Assembly (NCBI GenBank): GCA_001804865.1
Contig: MHBK01000027.1
Location: 124,001 to 188,000, forward strand
DNA length: 64,000 nucleotides
Direction: 5' to 3'
Source: Lentisphaerae bacterium GWF2_57_35
GTDB taxonomy: Bacteria; Verrucomicrobiota; Kiritimatiellia; CAIQIC01; GWF2-57-35
The notes beneath the pieces are model-generated. The model ran no database searches. It was not told the origin of the DNA and was given only the letters and a program-made list of their open reading frames with translations. Of this stretch, positions 8,233-17,047 are shown piece after piece. How positions within the stretch are numbered: the stretch's first letter is position 1; each line of letters opens with the position of its first letter. Position numbers and translations under genes: made by a program.

Positions 8233-9363
8233 TTATCGCAGAAACCCGAACATGCTCTTCTTCTTTTGCGGCTCGGGAACCAGTTGGCTGATTAGCTTGG
8301 CGTCGATCCGGGCTTTGGTGAGCGCCTCACGAACTTCTTCGAGCGGCTTGCCGGGCATGCCGGCGATGATGCCCTTGGCCTGCTGCATTTGCTCGTTGTA
8401 CGTCTTGTCGCGGATCTGATCGAGCAGCACCTGCGCATCGCCAATCAACGATTCGAGCTTGCGGCTTTTTGAAATCAATTCGCCGCTTTCCTCCGCCGTC
8501 AGCTTCTGCTCGCTTTCACGGGGCGGAGTTTTTAGCTGCTGATCGATGGTCATGCGCGCTCGGACGGCCCGGTCGACGCTGTCCATCAAAAGCACTTGTG
8601 CCTTTCGATATTCGGCCAGTTTGTAGTGAATGCGGGCCATCAGTTGGATGACGTTCACCTCGTCCACCGCGCTTTTCATGGCCAGCGAATCTTCGAGGGT
8701 CAATGCATAATTCTTGATCGCCTTGCGTAAGGCCGGCTCCTCGCCGTCGGGCAGCTCCGGCCAGGCCTTCTTGAGGGCTTCGGTCATCAGAAACAGCTTG
8801 GGCGCGGTCTGCTCCAGGATGGCCGGGCGGTCTTTCATGTCCCGGTAGAGCCACGCCAGCCTCAGATAATAGCGTGCCAGGATGATGAAATTCTGCTTCA
8901 GCAGCGTTTCGATCAACTCATAATAGTGAATGCCCAGCAGATGCAGCTTGATGGCCTGGCAATAGTCCGGGTTCAAGTTGTCGATGCCTTCGCCCAGAAC
9001 CGCGACCACCGTGCGGAATGCCTCGCTGGATTGGGTCGTTTCCCGGATCTTCTGCTGGATCACATCGGGGCGGATATGCACGTCTTTGAGCGGTTCTGAA
9101 AAATAGCGGTAGCTGGCGGTGAAATGGCATTGCGGACAGTGCCACATGTAATATAGGGGGGGATGATAGTTCTCCAGCCCCTTCATGCATTGGTAGTCCC
9201 GAGGCTGAAGGTCCACGTCTTGCGCATTGTTCCAGAACATCCGCGTATTCAGGTTGTATTGAAAACTCGATGCTCCGCAGATGGGGCAGATGACCGAATA
9301 CTTCAATATGGCATTGCGTCTTGTCGACGTTGCCGTTCCGGCGCTTTCAAGCTTCTCGTCCAT
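8233..9363 (-). CDS. DUF2225-family zinc-finger protein with TPR-like body
   Basis: This 376-residue protein has two CxxC pairs near the N-terminus (CPICGAS at about residue 26 and CPQCHF at about 76), a probable zinc site typical of DUF2225. An all-helical region follows (about 110-270) resembling TPR units, then a Gln/Lys-rich helix and a charged C-terminus ending MFGFLR. The function of the family is unknown. It lies alone, convergent with cls. No strong Shine-Dalgarno precedes the ATG, so the start is less certain than the family. Confidence 0.75.
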   Translation of the reverse strand: MDEKLESAGTATSTRRNAILKYSVICPICGASSFQYNLNTRMFWNNAQDVDLQPRDYQCMKGLENYHPPLYYMWHCPQCHFTASYRYFSEPLKDVHIRPDVIQQKIRETTQSSEAFRTVVAVLGEGIDNLNPDYCQAIKLHLLGIHYYELIETLLKQNFIILARYYLRLAWLYRDMKDRPAILEQTAPKLFLMTEALKKAWPELPDGEEPALRKAIKNYALTLEDSLAMKSAVDEVNVIQLMARIHYKLAEYRKAQVLLMDSVDRAVRARMTIDQQLKTPPRESEQKLTAEESGELISKSRKLESLIGDAQVLLDQIRDKTYNEQMQQAKGIIAGMPGKPLEEVREALTKARIDAKLISQLVPEPQKKKSMFGFLR

Positions 9364-9506
9364 GACTCATACTTTACAAGGGGAGCTTCCGACACGCAAA
9401 TGGTAATTATCGCGGATTATGGGGGGAGGTTCAGGGTGCGCGATGCACGTTTGCCGGGCCGAAGGCCGGCAAGCGAAGCATAGCTCTCCTGGGGGCCGCC
9501 GGATCA

Positions 9507-9920
9507 TCAATGTCCGCCGCACGACTCGCAGGAATCGCCGCAGCCCTCGAAGTCGGCTTCCGTGGGAACGCGGCCGATTTCAAAGGTTTTTGCGACGTAC
9601 TTGTTGATGTTTTCGCGGATTTCGTGCATGGCGTGCTGGGCTTCCAGGAAGTTAAACGCGACCGGATTGCTCATGAGATTGTCCCGCTGCGCTTCGAAGA
9701 AGGCGAAATCCGTTTCAGAAATGTCCTGGCCTTGTTCCTGTTGGGCGGCCAGCCGTTCCTGGGCTTCGATGACTTTGTCGTACAAGGCGCGAGCCGATGG
9801 ATCGTTCATGAAGGTGTCGATTTTGCCGCCGATGTCGGAAAATCCGGGCTGGGCAACAAGCGTCGTGCATAGTTCAAGGGTCTTCGTCATGATGACGGCG
9901 TCTACTGAAGCTGTGTTCAT
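9507..9920 (-). CDS. YlbF/YmcA-family protein with C-terminal cysteine cluster
   Basis: The 137-residue helical protein matches the YlbF (Com_YlbF) family, with an amphipathic region containing ARALYDKVIEAQERLAAQQ. It ends in EGCGDSCESCGGH, with Cys at about 127, 131 and 134 plus a terminal His. In Bacillus the YlbF-YmcA-YaaT (Ric) complex binds Fe-S clusters through cysteines and steers RNase Y mRNA processing. A metal or Fe-S site here is inference from the Cys spacing. The ATG at 9920 has AAAGG six bases upstream and is preferred to the upstream in-frame start. Confidence 0.75.
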   Translation of the reverse strand: MNTASVDAVIMTKTLELCTTLVAQPGFSDIGGKIDTFMNDPSARALYDKVIEAQERLAAQQEQGQDISETDFAFFEAQRDNLMSNPVAFNFLEAQHAMHEIRENINKYVAKTFEIGRVPTEADFEGCGDSCESCGGH

Positions 9921-10172
9921 ATGGGCCTTTCTATTAAGGTTGTCCGGGCAATATCCTCTTTTCGATAATAAAAGCAAGCGCTCCTTGGGTCTTTTTTTGG
10001 GGGTGGGCGATCGCTTTTCAGCGCGTGAGGCCTATTTTCCGCCGGACCCGGCGGCCAAGACCTGCGCACTCTAAACAAGTTTACGCTATAGAGTATACTT
10101 TCATAGGAATTACAGGTAAAAAGTTGCCGGCGATAGAATTCCACCAGAGCATAATAAAAGGGGGTGCTCAGT

Positions 10173-11993
10173 ATGCGTCGCATCGACATCTTGACCACGA
10201 CGAGTTTGATGGGGGCGCTCTTTATCGGATCGGTCTCGGCAGAGGGAAAAGATGCGATGTTTCAGCAGGCCTCTCAATGGGCGGCGGTTTCCCAGAATTC
10301 TTCTGTTTCCGAGCGCATGGGCAGCGACAAGACGGTTAAGAAACTCCTGTCGGACGGCGCTGTGCTTCCCGTGGATCCCTACACGGAAACTCCTCCCAAG
10401 AGCCAAACGTTTAACGTCAAAGTCTTGAGCGAAGGTTTGAATGCGCCCGATGGTCTGGCCGTTCATCCCGAAACTGGCGAGATTTATGTCTCCGAGGAAG
10501 ATTTGGTCCGCATCAGCAAGATTCGCAATGGCCGCATCCAGGTGGTGATCGACAATGCGACGCCCATTCAGCAGTCGATCGACGGAAAACGGATACGAAC
10601 CGATCAACTGCGAAATCCCGAAGGCATCGCTTTTGCTGCGAACGGCGATTTATATGTGGTGGAAGATACGCCGGGCGGTCGGTTGATCCGATTCGCATTC
10701 AACTCGGAGGGCCTTTGCAAGGAGGGGGAGGTCGTTCATTTTCCGGGAGCCTGGCAGAATTATGCCTGGGAAGGCGTGGATGTCGGGAAGAATGGCGAAA
10801 TCCTGATGGCCGGTTCCGATGTCGAAAGTCTTAGCCGGCAGGCGGATTGTCCCAGCTTGTTTTCCGGGGCCATTGTTTACCGGGATATGGAAGGAAATTG
10901 GTGGGTTCCGTACCAGCGGGTGTTTTCCAGTTTTTCCCATGTCCGGTTTTCCAAGAGCGGCAAGCAGGCCGTTTATACGTGTGAAATTACCGGCGAGATT
11001 GGCTGGCTGGATCTGGAAACGCGCCAGCCCATCGGCGGCAACAGCTCCGTGGTGGCGAAATCCCCGGAAGGCATTTGTTGCCTGCCGAACGGGGCCTTGC
11101 TGTATACGGAGGAGCAGGGGAATGTGATCTACCTCGATCCGTCCACCGACAAGCGCGAGACGGCGGCCGCCGGGCTGAAGTCGATTGAATCGGTTTGCTG
11201 GGACGATCAAGGCGGGCTGGCCTTGGTAACGGAAGACGGCGGCGGCCGGTTGCTGGCTCTGATCCCCAACGATCCGCTGCCGCGACATCGAGATTTGCTG
11301 GAATTCGCCCCCTATCACCCGATTTACAGCCCCAAATTTATTCCCGACAAGTGCCCGGCTTATCTGGCCGAAATCCTGGCGCTGGGCGGAATGAGCGACC
11401 AGAAAACCGGAATGACCAATATTTCGTTGCGGGAATTTACGTCGCGGGTTCCCCTGATCGCCGCCGATGCCCGGGCAACGCCGGTCCAAGGATTGCCGCA
11501 GGAAGCCGATCCGGTCGAGCGGGTGCAGTTCGTCGTCTTCAATCCCAACGGTTTGTTGGTGACCGAGAAGGGACCGCAACTTTCCCTGGCGGCTTTTGCC
11601 GCCGTCAAAAAATCCGGCCAGGTGGTCCGCACCTCGGTGATGCGCACTACGGCCCAGGTCGCCGATCCGGTGATGGGCACGGTCGATCCCGTGGGCGCGT
11701 CGGCCATGGCCGTACCCCAGCCTTCGGCGATTTCGGTCTCGTCGCTCGGCATGGCCACCCTGCATTTTCTGGGCATGGGCAAAACGCCGGATTACGCGAT
11801 TTCCATCGATCCCCGCAATCCTTCGGACAGCTATATGGTGGTGTTTGGCTACGACGGCAGCCGGTTTCAATACAAGCTCGACCTGCCGAACCGGGACGAA
11901 GCCTCCGACCGGTGGATTGTAGCCTATTCCGGCGTAAGCCCCACGGAATGGCTCCGGCTGGTCGATCCCGGCGAGGTTCTGAAAAAGAAATGA
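10173..11993 (+). CDS. Secreted NHL/SMP-30-type beta-propeller protein (first of a tandem pair)
   Basis: The 606-residue protein begins with a Sec signal peptide (hydrophobic core ILTTTSLMGALFIG, cleavage after SVSA). Propeller blades follow, of the type LNAPDGLAVHPETGEIYVSEE and LRNPEGIAFAANGDLYVVED, as in NHL/SMP-30 and 6-bladed lactonase-like proteins. The last ~180 residues form a separate domain with RVQFVVFNPNG and LHFLGMGKTPDY that recurs in the downstream paralogue. Function and ligand are unknown; it probably acts in the periplasm or outside the cell. The ATG at 10173 follows AGGGGG by eight bases. It overlaps the next gene by four bases (ATGA). Confidence 0.7.
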   Translation: MRRIDILTTTSLMGALFIGSVSAEGKDAMFQQASQWAAVSQNSSVSERMGSDKTVKKLLSDGAVLPVDPYTETPPKSQTFNVKVLSEGLNAPDGLAVHPETGEIYVSEEDLVRISKIRNGRIQVVIDNATPIQQSIDGKRIRTDQLRNPEGIAFAANGDLYVVEDTPGGRLIRFAFNSEGLCKEGEVVHFPGAWQNYAWEGVDVGKNGEILMAGSDVESLSRQADCPSLFSGAIVYRDMEGNWWVPYQRVFSSFSHVRFSKSGKQAVYTCEITGEIGWLDLETRQPIGGNSSVVAKSPEGICCLPNGALLYTEEQGNVIYLDPSTDKRETAAAGLKSIESVCWDDQGGLALVTEDGGGRLLALIPNDPLPRHRDLLEFAPYHPIYSPKFIPDKCPAYLAEILALGGMSDQKTGMTNISLREFTSRVPLIAADARATPVQGLPQEADPVERVQFVVFNPNGLLVTEKGPQLSLAAFAAVKKSGQVVRTSVMRTTAQVADPVMGTVDPVGASAMAVPQPSAISVSSLGMATLHFLGMGKTPDYAISIDPRNPSDSYMVVFGYDGSRFQYKLDLPNRDEASDRWIVAYSGVSPTEWLRLVDPGEVLKKK

Positions 11994-13942
11994 GCCGGAG
12001 CGGTCATAACCGGGCGAAGGGCTGGTTCGTTCTTGTCCTGTTCTGTTGGCTTTCCAGCTTGCGCCTGGCGGATGGCTTGCGGCTTGAGCCGTCGAAGGAG
12101 ATTCTCTCGGCGGAAGTCGTTGCCGTGGGTTTGAGCGGCCCTGCCGGCCTGGCCATCGACCAAAGGACCGGCCTGCTGTACGTTGCCGAGCGCGAGGCCG
12201 GACGCATCTCCATGATACGCGACAAGGCGGCAATTCCTGTTTTGACCGATCCCTTCCAAGTCAACGATGACATTCCCGCCTGGGCTTTCAGCGTGGATCG
12301 CACCGTGGCGTTTTGGACCGAACCTCGGTTCCGTGCGCCGGTGGGGCTGGCCTTCGATCATTCCGGAAAAATTTACGTGGCGGAAGCCGGTCATGGCGGA
12401 CGACTGCTGTCGTTCGAGCCGTTGAGCGACGGCTTGAAAATGGCCCGTGCGGTGCCTACGCCCTGGATCGAGACGTCCTATGGGTATACCAGCGTTGCCG
12501 TCGACGAAAAAGGCCGGGTTTACACCACGGCTCAGGAATCGGAGAGCGGCGCCATCTTGTCGTTCGGCAGCGTGTTGGTGCGAGAACCCGACGGCATTTG
12601 GTGGATGATCGACTATGGGCCTTTTGCCGAGTTTTCCAACGTCTCTCTGGATTCGAAAGGCAGCATGTTGGTTGTGGGAGAATTCCGCGGGGCCGACGTC
12701 GGCTGGTACGACACCGAACGCCAGGTGGAAGTGGGTTCCATGCGGCGTGTCGATGGCCTGCGCCACACCGTACTGTTGCCGGATGGCACGACGCTGGTCA
12801 GCCTGATTCGGGACGATGGCACCTGGAGCGTGGTCGAAGTCGATCCCCTCAGCCAGAACGTCTCCGAATGGGTGGGTGGGCTGACGGAAATCGGCGGGCT
12901 GACGGCTCATCCCAAGACCGGCGATTTATATGTATCCCTCCTCAAAGAAGGCCGCGTGATGAAATTTCACCGACTCAATCCCCAACTTGTGGCCGATGAA
13001 GATAAACTGGCGATGATCACCCGGGCTTTCGAACTTGAAAAGGCCCTGCCTCCGAAGGAATGGCCGGATTTTTTCCGGCAATTTATCGACAAGCTCGGAG
13101 TGATTCGGACGGTGGACCAACGGTACCTGGACGACACCGCCGCCAAAATGTCCCTCGCCAAAGTGCCCTTGACCATCGGCGAATTTTCGGCGGTTGTTCC
13201 CGTGATCGCGGCCAAGGTGAAAGCCACCCTGCTGAGCGCCCCGGAACTGGAGCCCGATCCTATCGAGGAAGTCGACTTCCTGCTCTTTTATCCCAACCAA
13301 AGCGTGCTCACCCAAAGGACCATTGCCCCCAGCATCAGCCTGTTCAAAGCCCGGCATCGCAGTGGAAAAGTTGTGCAAACGCGTTTCATGCCGAACAAGG
13401 CCGGCACTTCCATCGACGAAAACATGACATGGGACCATATGCCGGAAGTCCTCGTCTCGTTCCCTTCCGGTTACTACGCTCCGGACACCGGTCTCTCGGA
13501 ACAAGGTTTGGTGCGTGTCTATTTTCTCGGCATGGGCTTGGGCTCCGACTATTGGATCGACATCCAGCGCATTCACAAGGAGAAGAGCCGGATGCGCGTG
13601 GAAACCATGACCGGCAAAAAGCTCGAATACAAACTTGAGCCGTTTCAAAGCTTGGGGAAAGACGGCAGCGAAAGCGTTTTGGTGGCCGGCATTAAAGCAG
13701 TGGACATGGGCTGGTTCAAGGTCGGCGAAGTTCCCGTGCTGTGGAATCTGATTAACGGGGAGGGGCGCCCCTTCAAATTCAAGCATGGCATCAAGCTCGC
13801 CGATATGTCGGGCCTTTCGCTGCCTACCGAAGCCTCCACCGCCGTCGCGTCCGCCTCCCGCCAAATGTCTAACGAAGAAGTCGGCATGTACCGCCGGCTC
13901 GTCCTGCGGGCCACCTCCCGCTGGTCGAAATCGGGATTCTAA
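11990..13942 (+). CDS. Secreted NHL/SMP-30-type beta-propeller protein (second of a tandem pair)
   Basis: This 650-residue paralogue of the preceding protein has a signal peptide (core WFVLVLFCWLSSL, cleavage near RLADG). It also has propeller blades (LSGPAGLAIDQRTGLLYVAER, FRAPVGLAFDHSGKIYVAE) and the same C-terminal domain (EVDFLLFYPNQ, VRVYFLGMGLGSDYW). The start overlaps the stop of the first gene as ATGA, which indicates coupled translation; the frame remains open far upstream, but only as a shadow of the first gene. The pair probably acts together outside the cytoplasm; the substrate is unknown. Confidence 0.7.
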   Translation: MSRSGHNRAKGWFVLVLFCWLSSLRLADGLRLEPSKEILSAEVVAVGLSGPAGLAIDQRTGLLYVAEREAGRISMIRDKAAIPVLTDPFQVNDDIPAWAFSVDRTVAFWTEPRFRAPVGLAFDHSGKIYVAEAGHGGRLLSFEPLSDGLKMARAVPTPWIETSYGYTSVAVDEKGRVYTTAQESESGAILSFGSVLVREPDGIWWMIDYGPFAEFSNVSLDSKGSMLVVGEFRGADVGWYDTERQVEVGSMRRVDGLRHTVLLPDGTTLVSLIRDDGTWSVVEVDPLSQNVSEWVGGLTEIGGLTAHPKTGDLYVSLLKEGRVMKFHRLNPQLVADEDKLAMITRAFELEKALPPKEWPDFFRQFIDKLGVIRTVDQRYLDDTAAKMSLAKVPLTIGEFSAVVPVIAAKVKATLLSAPELEPDPIEEVDFLLFYPNQSVLTQRTIAPSISLFKARHRSGKVVQTRFMPNKAGTSIDENMTWDHMPEVLVSFPSGYYAPDTGLSEQGLVRVYFLGMGLGSDYWIDIQRIHKEKSRMRVETMTGKKLEYKLEPFQSLGKDGSESVLVAGIKAVDMGWFKVGEVPVLWNLINGEGRPFKFKHGIKLADMSGLSLPTEASTAVASASRQMSNEEVGMYRRLVLRATSRWSKSGF

Positions 13943-13989
13943 GAGCCTGATCCCTCGTTTTATTCCCGTAACCCAGTCGTGTTTAAAGA

Positions 13990-14011
13990 GGGTCCGCGAA
14001 TCCGCGGACCC
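13990..14011. terminator. GC-rich hairpin between convergent genes
   Basis: GGGTCCGCG and CGCGGACCC pair as a 9-bp stem with a four-base loop (AATC), 47 bases after the propeller gene and 47 before the end of the DUF892 gene. On the minus strand it is followed by TCTTTAAA, so it may serve both directions. A close relative of this hairpin lies at 59013-59032. Confidence 0.5.
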
Positions 14012-14058
14012 CCCCCGGCTCTCATCGCAAGTTCGCTGCGATCGGTGAGCTTATTGTG

Positions 14059-14571
14059 TTATTTCGCTTGCTCCGCTTTTCGCTTGAGGCTGGCGCCCAA
14101 AGATCCCGAGGTGGCCAGCTTCGTCAGCTCTTTATCGGACTTCTTTTCGCTGGCGAGGTTTTTTCCCAGCAAGGCTTTTGCATCTTCGTTGTCGAGTTGA
14201 TTCGCCAGTTCGCAGATGGTTCCATAGGCGGATATCTCGTAATGCTCGACCTTCTGGGCGGCCGCGATCAGGGCCGCATCCTTTACCAAGGGATCGCCAG
14301 GTTCAGAGATAACGTCTTCGCCTTCTCGAATCAACCCAGCCATGCCCTTGCAGGTTTTTCTTTCGGGCTTCATGTCCAGAAGCTCAAACACCTGTTCCAA
14401 CCGGTGCATCTGTTCACGGGTTTCGTTAAGATGATTTTCAAAGGCATGTTTGAGCTCCTGGGAGCTGGCCGCATTGGCCATCTCGGGCAATGCCTTCAAT
14501 AACTGTTTTTCCGCGCTGTATATGTCGCTGATTTGCTCTTCCAGCAGTTCGTCCATTGTTTGCAGGCTCAT
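14059..14571 (-). CDS. DUF892 (YciE/YciF-like) ferritin-like stress protein
   Basis: This 170-residue four-helix protein has the DUF892 pattern: MDELLEEQISDIYSAEKQLLKALPEMA at the start, then FENHLNETREQMHRLEQVF and a second Glu/His pair in AAQKVEHYEISAYGTICELA. The family has a ferritin-like di-iron fold and is induced by osmotic and general stress; its exact role is unclear. GGAG seven bases before the ATG at 14571 picks the start over the in-frame ATG at 14646. It lies downstream of the SDR gene on the same strand. Confidence 0.88.
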   Translation of the reverse strand: MSLQTMDELLEEQISDIYSAEKQLLKALPEMANAASSQELKHAFENHLNETREQMHRLEQVFELLDMKPERKTCKGMAGLIREGEDVISEPGDPLVKDAALIAAAQKVEHYEISAYGTICELANQLDNEDAKALLGKNLASEKKSDKELTKLATSGSLGASLKRKAEQAK

Positions 14572-14642
14572 GTTGCTTCTCCTTCTTTTTGTCCGTTTTT
14601 CACAGGTCGAAAGTACATCGGCGCGTTCCTTTTCCCCGGCCT

Positions 14643-15500
14643 TCATCCGTTGACGATGCGTCCTCCATTGGGATGGAACACCTGGCCGGTGATATACGAG
14701 GCATCGTCGCCGGCCAGGAAGACATAGCAGGGAGCTATTTCCGCCGGCTCGCCCGGACGATTGAGCGGCGTGTTTTCGCCGAATTGGTCCACCTTCTCCG
14801 CCTCGAACGAGGCCGGGATCAGCGGCGTCCAGACAGGTCCGGGCGCCACGGCGTTAACGCGAATGCCGCGATCGGCCAGGGCCAGCGCCAGAGAGCGTGT
14901 GAACGCGACAATAGCGCCCTTGGTAGACGAATAATCGATGAGCATGGGCTGGCCTAGATAGGCCGTGACGGAAGTGGTGTTGATGATGCTGCAACCTTCT
15001 TTCATTTGAGGCAGGCACGCGCGCGTCAGATAGAAATAGGCGAAAATGTTGGTGCGAAAGGTCTTTTCCAGTTGTTCGTCGGTAATATCTTCCAGCCGCT
15101 TTTGTGGGTATTGTACGGCGGCATTATTTACAAGGACATCGACTCCTCCGAATTCCTTGATCGTCCGGCGAACGCACTCGTCGCAAAAAGCGCTGTCTGA
15201 GCTGTCGCCTGAAATGAGCAGGCATCGCCGCCCGGTTTCTTCCACCCAATTGGCCGTTTCAGCGGCATCATGATGCTCGTTGAGATAAATAATGGCCACA
15301 TCGGCTCCTTCCATGGCGAAGGCGATGGATACGGCCCGCCCAATCCCGCTGTCGCCGCCGCTGATTAGGAGTCTTTTCCCTTCAAGCTTTCCGGATGGCC
15401 TATAGGTCGGTTTTATCACCAAAGGTTTGGGATGCATGGCCTCTTCTTGTCCGGGCTGCTGTTCTTGTTTCTGCGCCGGTTTCTTCGTTTTTTCGCTCAT
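14643..15500 (-). CDS. SDR oxidoreductase, YghA/GsiB-neighbour type
   Basis: The 285-residue protein has a charged Gln-rich N-terminal tail of about 40 residues and then a classical Rossmann fold. Visible motifs are GGDSGIGRA (cofactor binding), NNAAV, the Ser of INTTSVTAY and the YSSTKGA active-site Tyr-Lys. This long-tailed subgroup (E. coli YghA, B. subtilis general stress protein 39) is NAD(P)-dependent and stress induced; the substrate is unknown. It sits 71 bases before the DUF892 gene, a common stress-gene pairing. Confidence 0.85.
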   Translation of the reverse strand: MSEKTKKPAQKQEQQPGQEEAMHPKPLVIKPTYRPSGKLEGKRLLISGGDSGIGRAVSIAFAMEGADVAIIYLNEHHDAAETANWVEETGRRCLLISGDSSDSAFCDECVRRTIKEFGGVDVLVNNAAVQYPQKRLEDITDEQLEKTFRTNIFAYFYLTRACLPQMKEGCSIINTTSVTAYLGQPMLIDYSSTKGAIVAFTRSLALALADRGIRVNAVAPGPVWTPLIPASFEAEKVDQFGENTPLNRPGEPAEIAPCYVFLAGDDASYITGQVFHPNGGRIVNG

Positions 15501-15769
15501 GGGCTGGATCTCCCAATTCCTGCATTCTTTTTACAAGGATATCGTATCGACGGCGCAGGCACGATCAGGGCGAACCGCAAAGGCGCACGCAAAAACCCTG
15601 AGTTTCTACACAACAGGGAATCGTGGACTGTCACTTCTCGGCTCGTTGCGTACTCGGGTATTTCGATGCTCGGATACAGCCCTTGTCTGATGGCTCAAAA
15701 ATCAAAGAGGGCTTAACCTGCAAAAGAAGGAATCAGCACAATTTTGAGGAAGAAAGGAGGGGCATTCCC

Positions 15770-16225
15770 ATGAGAATACCGCCTACAACGAAGCGAGTGG
15801 AAGAGAGCACGGACGAAGTGGTCAATCGGAATATTCGCATGCAGATGGAGTGCCGGCTGCGGCATTATGCCGAGCATCCGGCGCAGATCGACGCGCGGCT
15901 TTCGGAACTGGAGGAGGAGTGGGATATCGAACGCACGTTGGAAGCCAACGCGTCCACGCTGGCGCTTACGGGAGTCGTTCTGGGCGCGGCCTTGAGTAAG
16001 AAATTTCTTTTACTCTCGGCCGCCGTTTTAGGGTTCCTTTGCCAGCACGCCATCCAGGGTTGGTGTCCTCCGGTGCCGATCCTTCGCCGGCTGGGATTTC
16101 GAACTCAAACCGAGATCGAGGAAGAGCGCTATGCGCTCCGACTCCTTCGTGGGGATTTCGCCGACGTCCTGCGAGGCGGGCGGAAAACTCCTCCTGAAGA
16201 AATTATCGAAGCGCTTAGCGCCTGA
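15770..16225 (+). CDS. DUF2892-family small membrane protein
   Basis: This 151-residue protein has a charged, helical N-terminus and a pair of hydrophobic segments (about residues 62-95). They contain the family-typical ending CPPVPILRRLGFRT, as in DUF2892 inner-membrane proteins. An AGGAGG nine bases upstream fixes the ATG at 15770; the open frame runs further upstream to 15623 without support. The function is unknown. It is followed 30 bases later by the PMP3 gene. Confidence 0.78.
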   Translation: MRIPPTTKRVEESTDEVVNRNIRMQMECRLRHYAEHPAQIDARLSELEEEWDIERTLEANASTLALTGVVLGAALSKKFLLLSAAVLGFLCQHAIQGWCPPVPILRRLGFRTQTEIEEERYALRLLRGDFADVLRGGRKTPPEEIIEALSA

Positions 16226-16255
16226 AAAAAATACACTTATTTCACGAGGTGTAAC

Positions 16256-16414
16256 ATGGATATCCTACGTCTTTTGCTGGCCATCGTATTGCCGCCGTTG
16301 GGCGTATTCCTTCAGGTCGGGATCGGCTTTCATTTCTGGCTGAACATTCTTCTGACTCTGCTGGGCTACATCCCCGGCATCATACATGCCATCTGGGTGA
16401 TTCTTCGCAAGTAG
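16256..16414 (+). CDS. PMP3/UPF0057 (YqaE-like) small membrane peptide
   Basis: This 52-residue protein, MDILRLLLAIVLPPLGVFLQ... ending IHAIWVILRK, has two transmembrane helices separated by a short turn. It contains the PPLGVFLQVGIG and NILLTLLGYIPGIIHA motifs that define PMP3/UPF0057. The family is induced by salt and cold stress and stabilises membrane potential in yeast and plants; the bacterial role is unproved. GAGGTGTAAC precedes the ATG. It ends at TAG 16412-16414, before a strong terminator. Confidence 0.93.
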   Translation: MDILRLLLAIVLPPLGVFLQVGIGFHFWLNILLTLLGYIPGIIHAIWVILRK

Positions 16415-16465
16415 ATTTTAGTTTGTCGCGGCGTCATGTGACGCTGCGAAGGCGGCGGCCTCGTT

Positions 16466-16496
16466 TGCGCCCCGATTTTATCGGGGCGCATTTTTT
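16466..16496 (+). terminator. Rho-independent terminator after the DUF2892-PMP3 unit
   Basis: A perfect 10-bp stem (TGCGCCCCGA with TCGGGGCGCA, five-base loop) is followed by six T, 52 bases after the PMP3 stop. Confidence 0.92.
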
Positions 16497-16530
16497 GTCG
16501 GGCGGTAGGAAGGCGGGACGAGCGGCAATA

Positions 16531-16585
16531 AACGTCCGGCTTGCTCGTTTTCGCCTGTTTTTGGCTGAAGAGCACGCCGGACGTT
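16531..16585. repeat. Inverted repeat AACGTCCGGC / GCCGGACGTT
   Basis: The two 10-base arms are exact and extend to TTGCTC and GAGCAC with one mismatch. They lie between the PMP3 terminator and the end of the DUF883 gene. There is no T tract, so this is not a classical terminator; it may form an RNA or DNA hairpin. Confidence 0.5.
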
Positions 16586-16614
16586 GTTCTTCCTGCACGG
16601 AGCAGGTTCCGGAG

Positions 16615-16947
16615 CTATTTTTTATGCCCGACTAAATAGCCGAAAGCAAGGGCCGCGACGGCTACCCATCCAAGGCTTTGCCACGGCTCGTTTCGCACGC
16701 GCCGATCGAGGCGCGTAGCGGTCTTATCCATCTGGGCCATAGCCGCGTGTCGGGCCTGGGAAATTCTTTCCACTCCGTGGTGCGCGGCTTCGCTAAAATC
16801 GGCTTGTGTGGAGCCCAGGACCTCCTTTAGATGCGCGTAGCGGTCGGCAATCAAACTTTGCAGATCGTCTTTCTTTTCGGCGGCCGCCTCGCTCAGCAGG
16901 TTTAGCGCTTCATGGATTTTTCGATTGGTTTTCATATCCGTTCTCAT
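16615..16947 (-). CDS. DUF883/ElaB-YqjD-like membrane-anchored protein
   Basis: This 110-residue protein consists of a long charged helix followed by one C-terminal transmembrane segment (SLGWVAVAALAFGYLVGHKK). The RRVRNEPWQSLGWVA junction is the signature of the ElaB/YqjD/DUF883 family. E. coli YqjD and ElaB bind ribosomes and tether them to the inner membrane in stationary phase. GGGAG five bases before the ATG at 16947 gives the start. A second member lies at 38568-38882. Confidence 0.85.
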   Translation of the reverse strand: MRTDMKTNRKIHEALNLLSEAAAEKKDDLQSLIADRYAHLKEVLGSTQADFSEAAHHGVERISQARHAAMAQMDKTATRLDRRVRNEPWQSLGWVAVAALAFGYLVGHKK

Positions 16948-17047
16948 AGGTTCTCCCGTCATGCGATATCGGATCGCAACTGTGACCAGAACTCGTTCAT
17001 CTGTTTTTCGAAGGCGCTCTGCCTTTAATCATTTTTGATTAAAGAGT

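Noticed and set aside
11195..11989. N-terminal extension of the second propeller gene
   Set aside because: The frame is open only as a shadow of the first propeller gene; the ATGA overlap and signal peptide place the start at 11990.
10650..12233. Long open frame (527 codons) on the minus strand inside the propeller genes
   Set aside because: It is antisense to two well-supported secreted proteins, is Arg/His/Gly-rich without domains, and has no ribosome-binding site.
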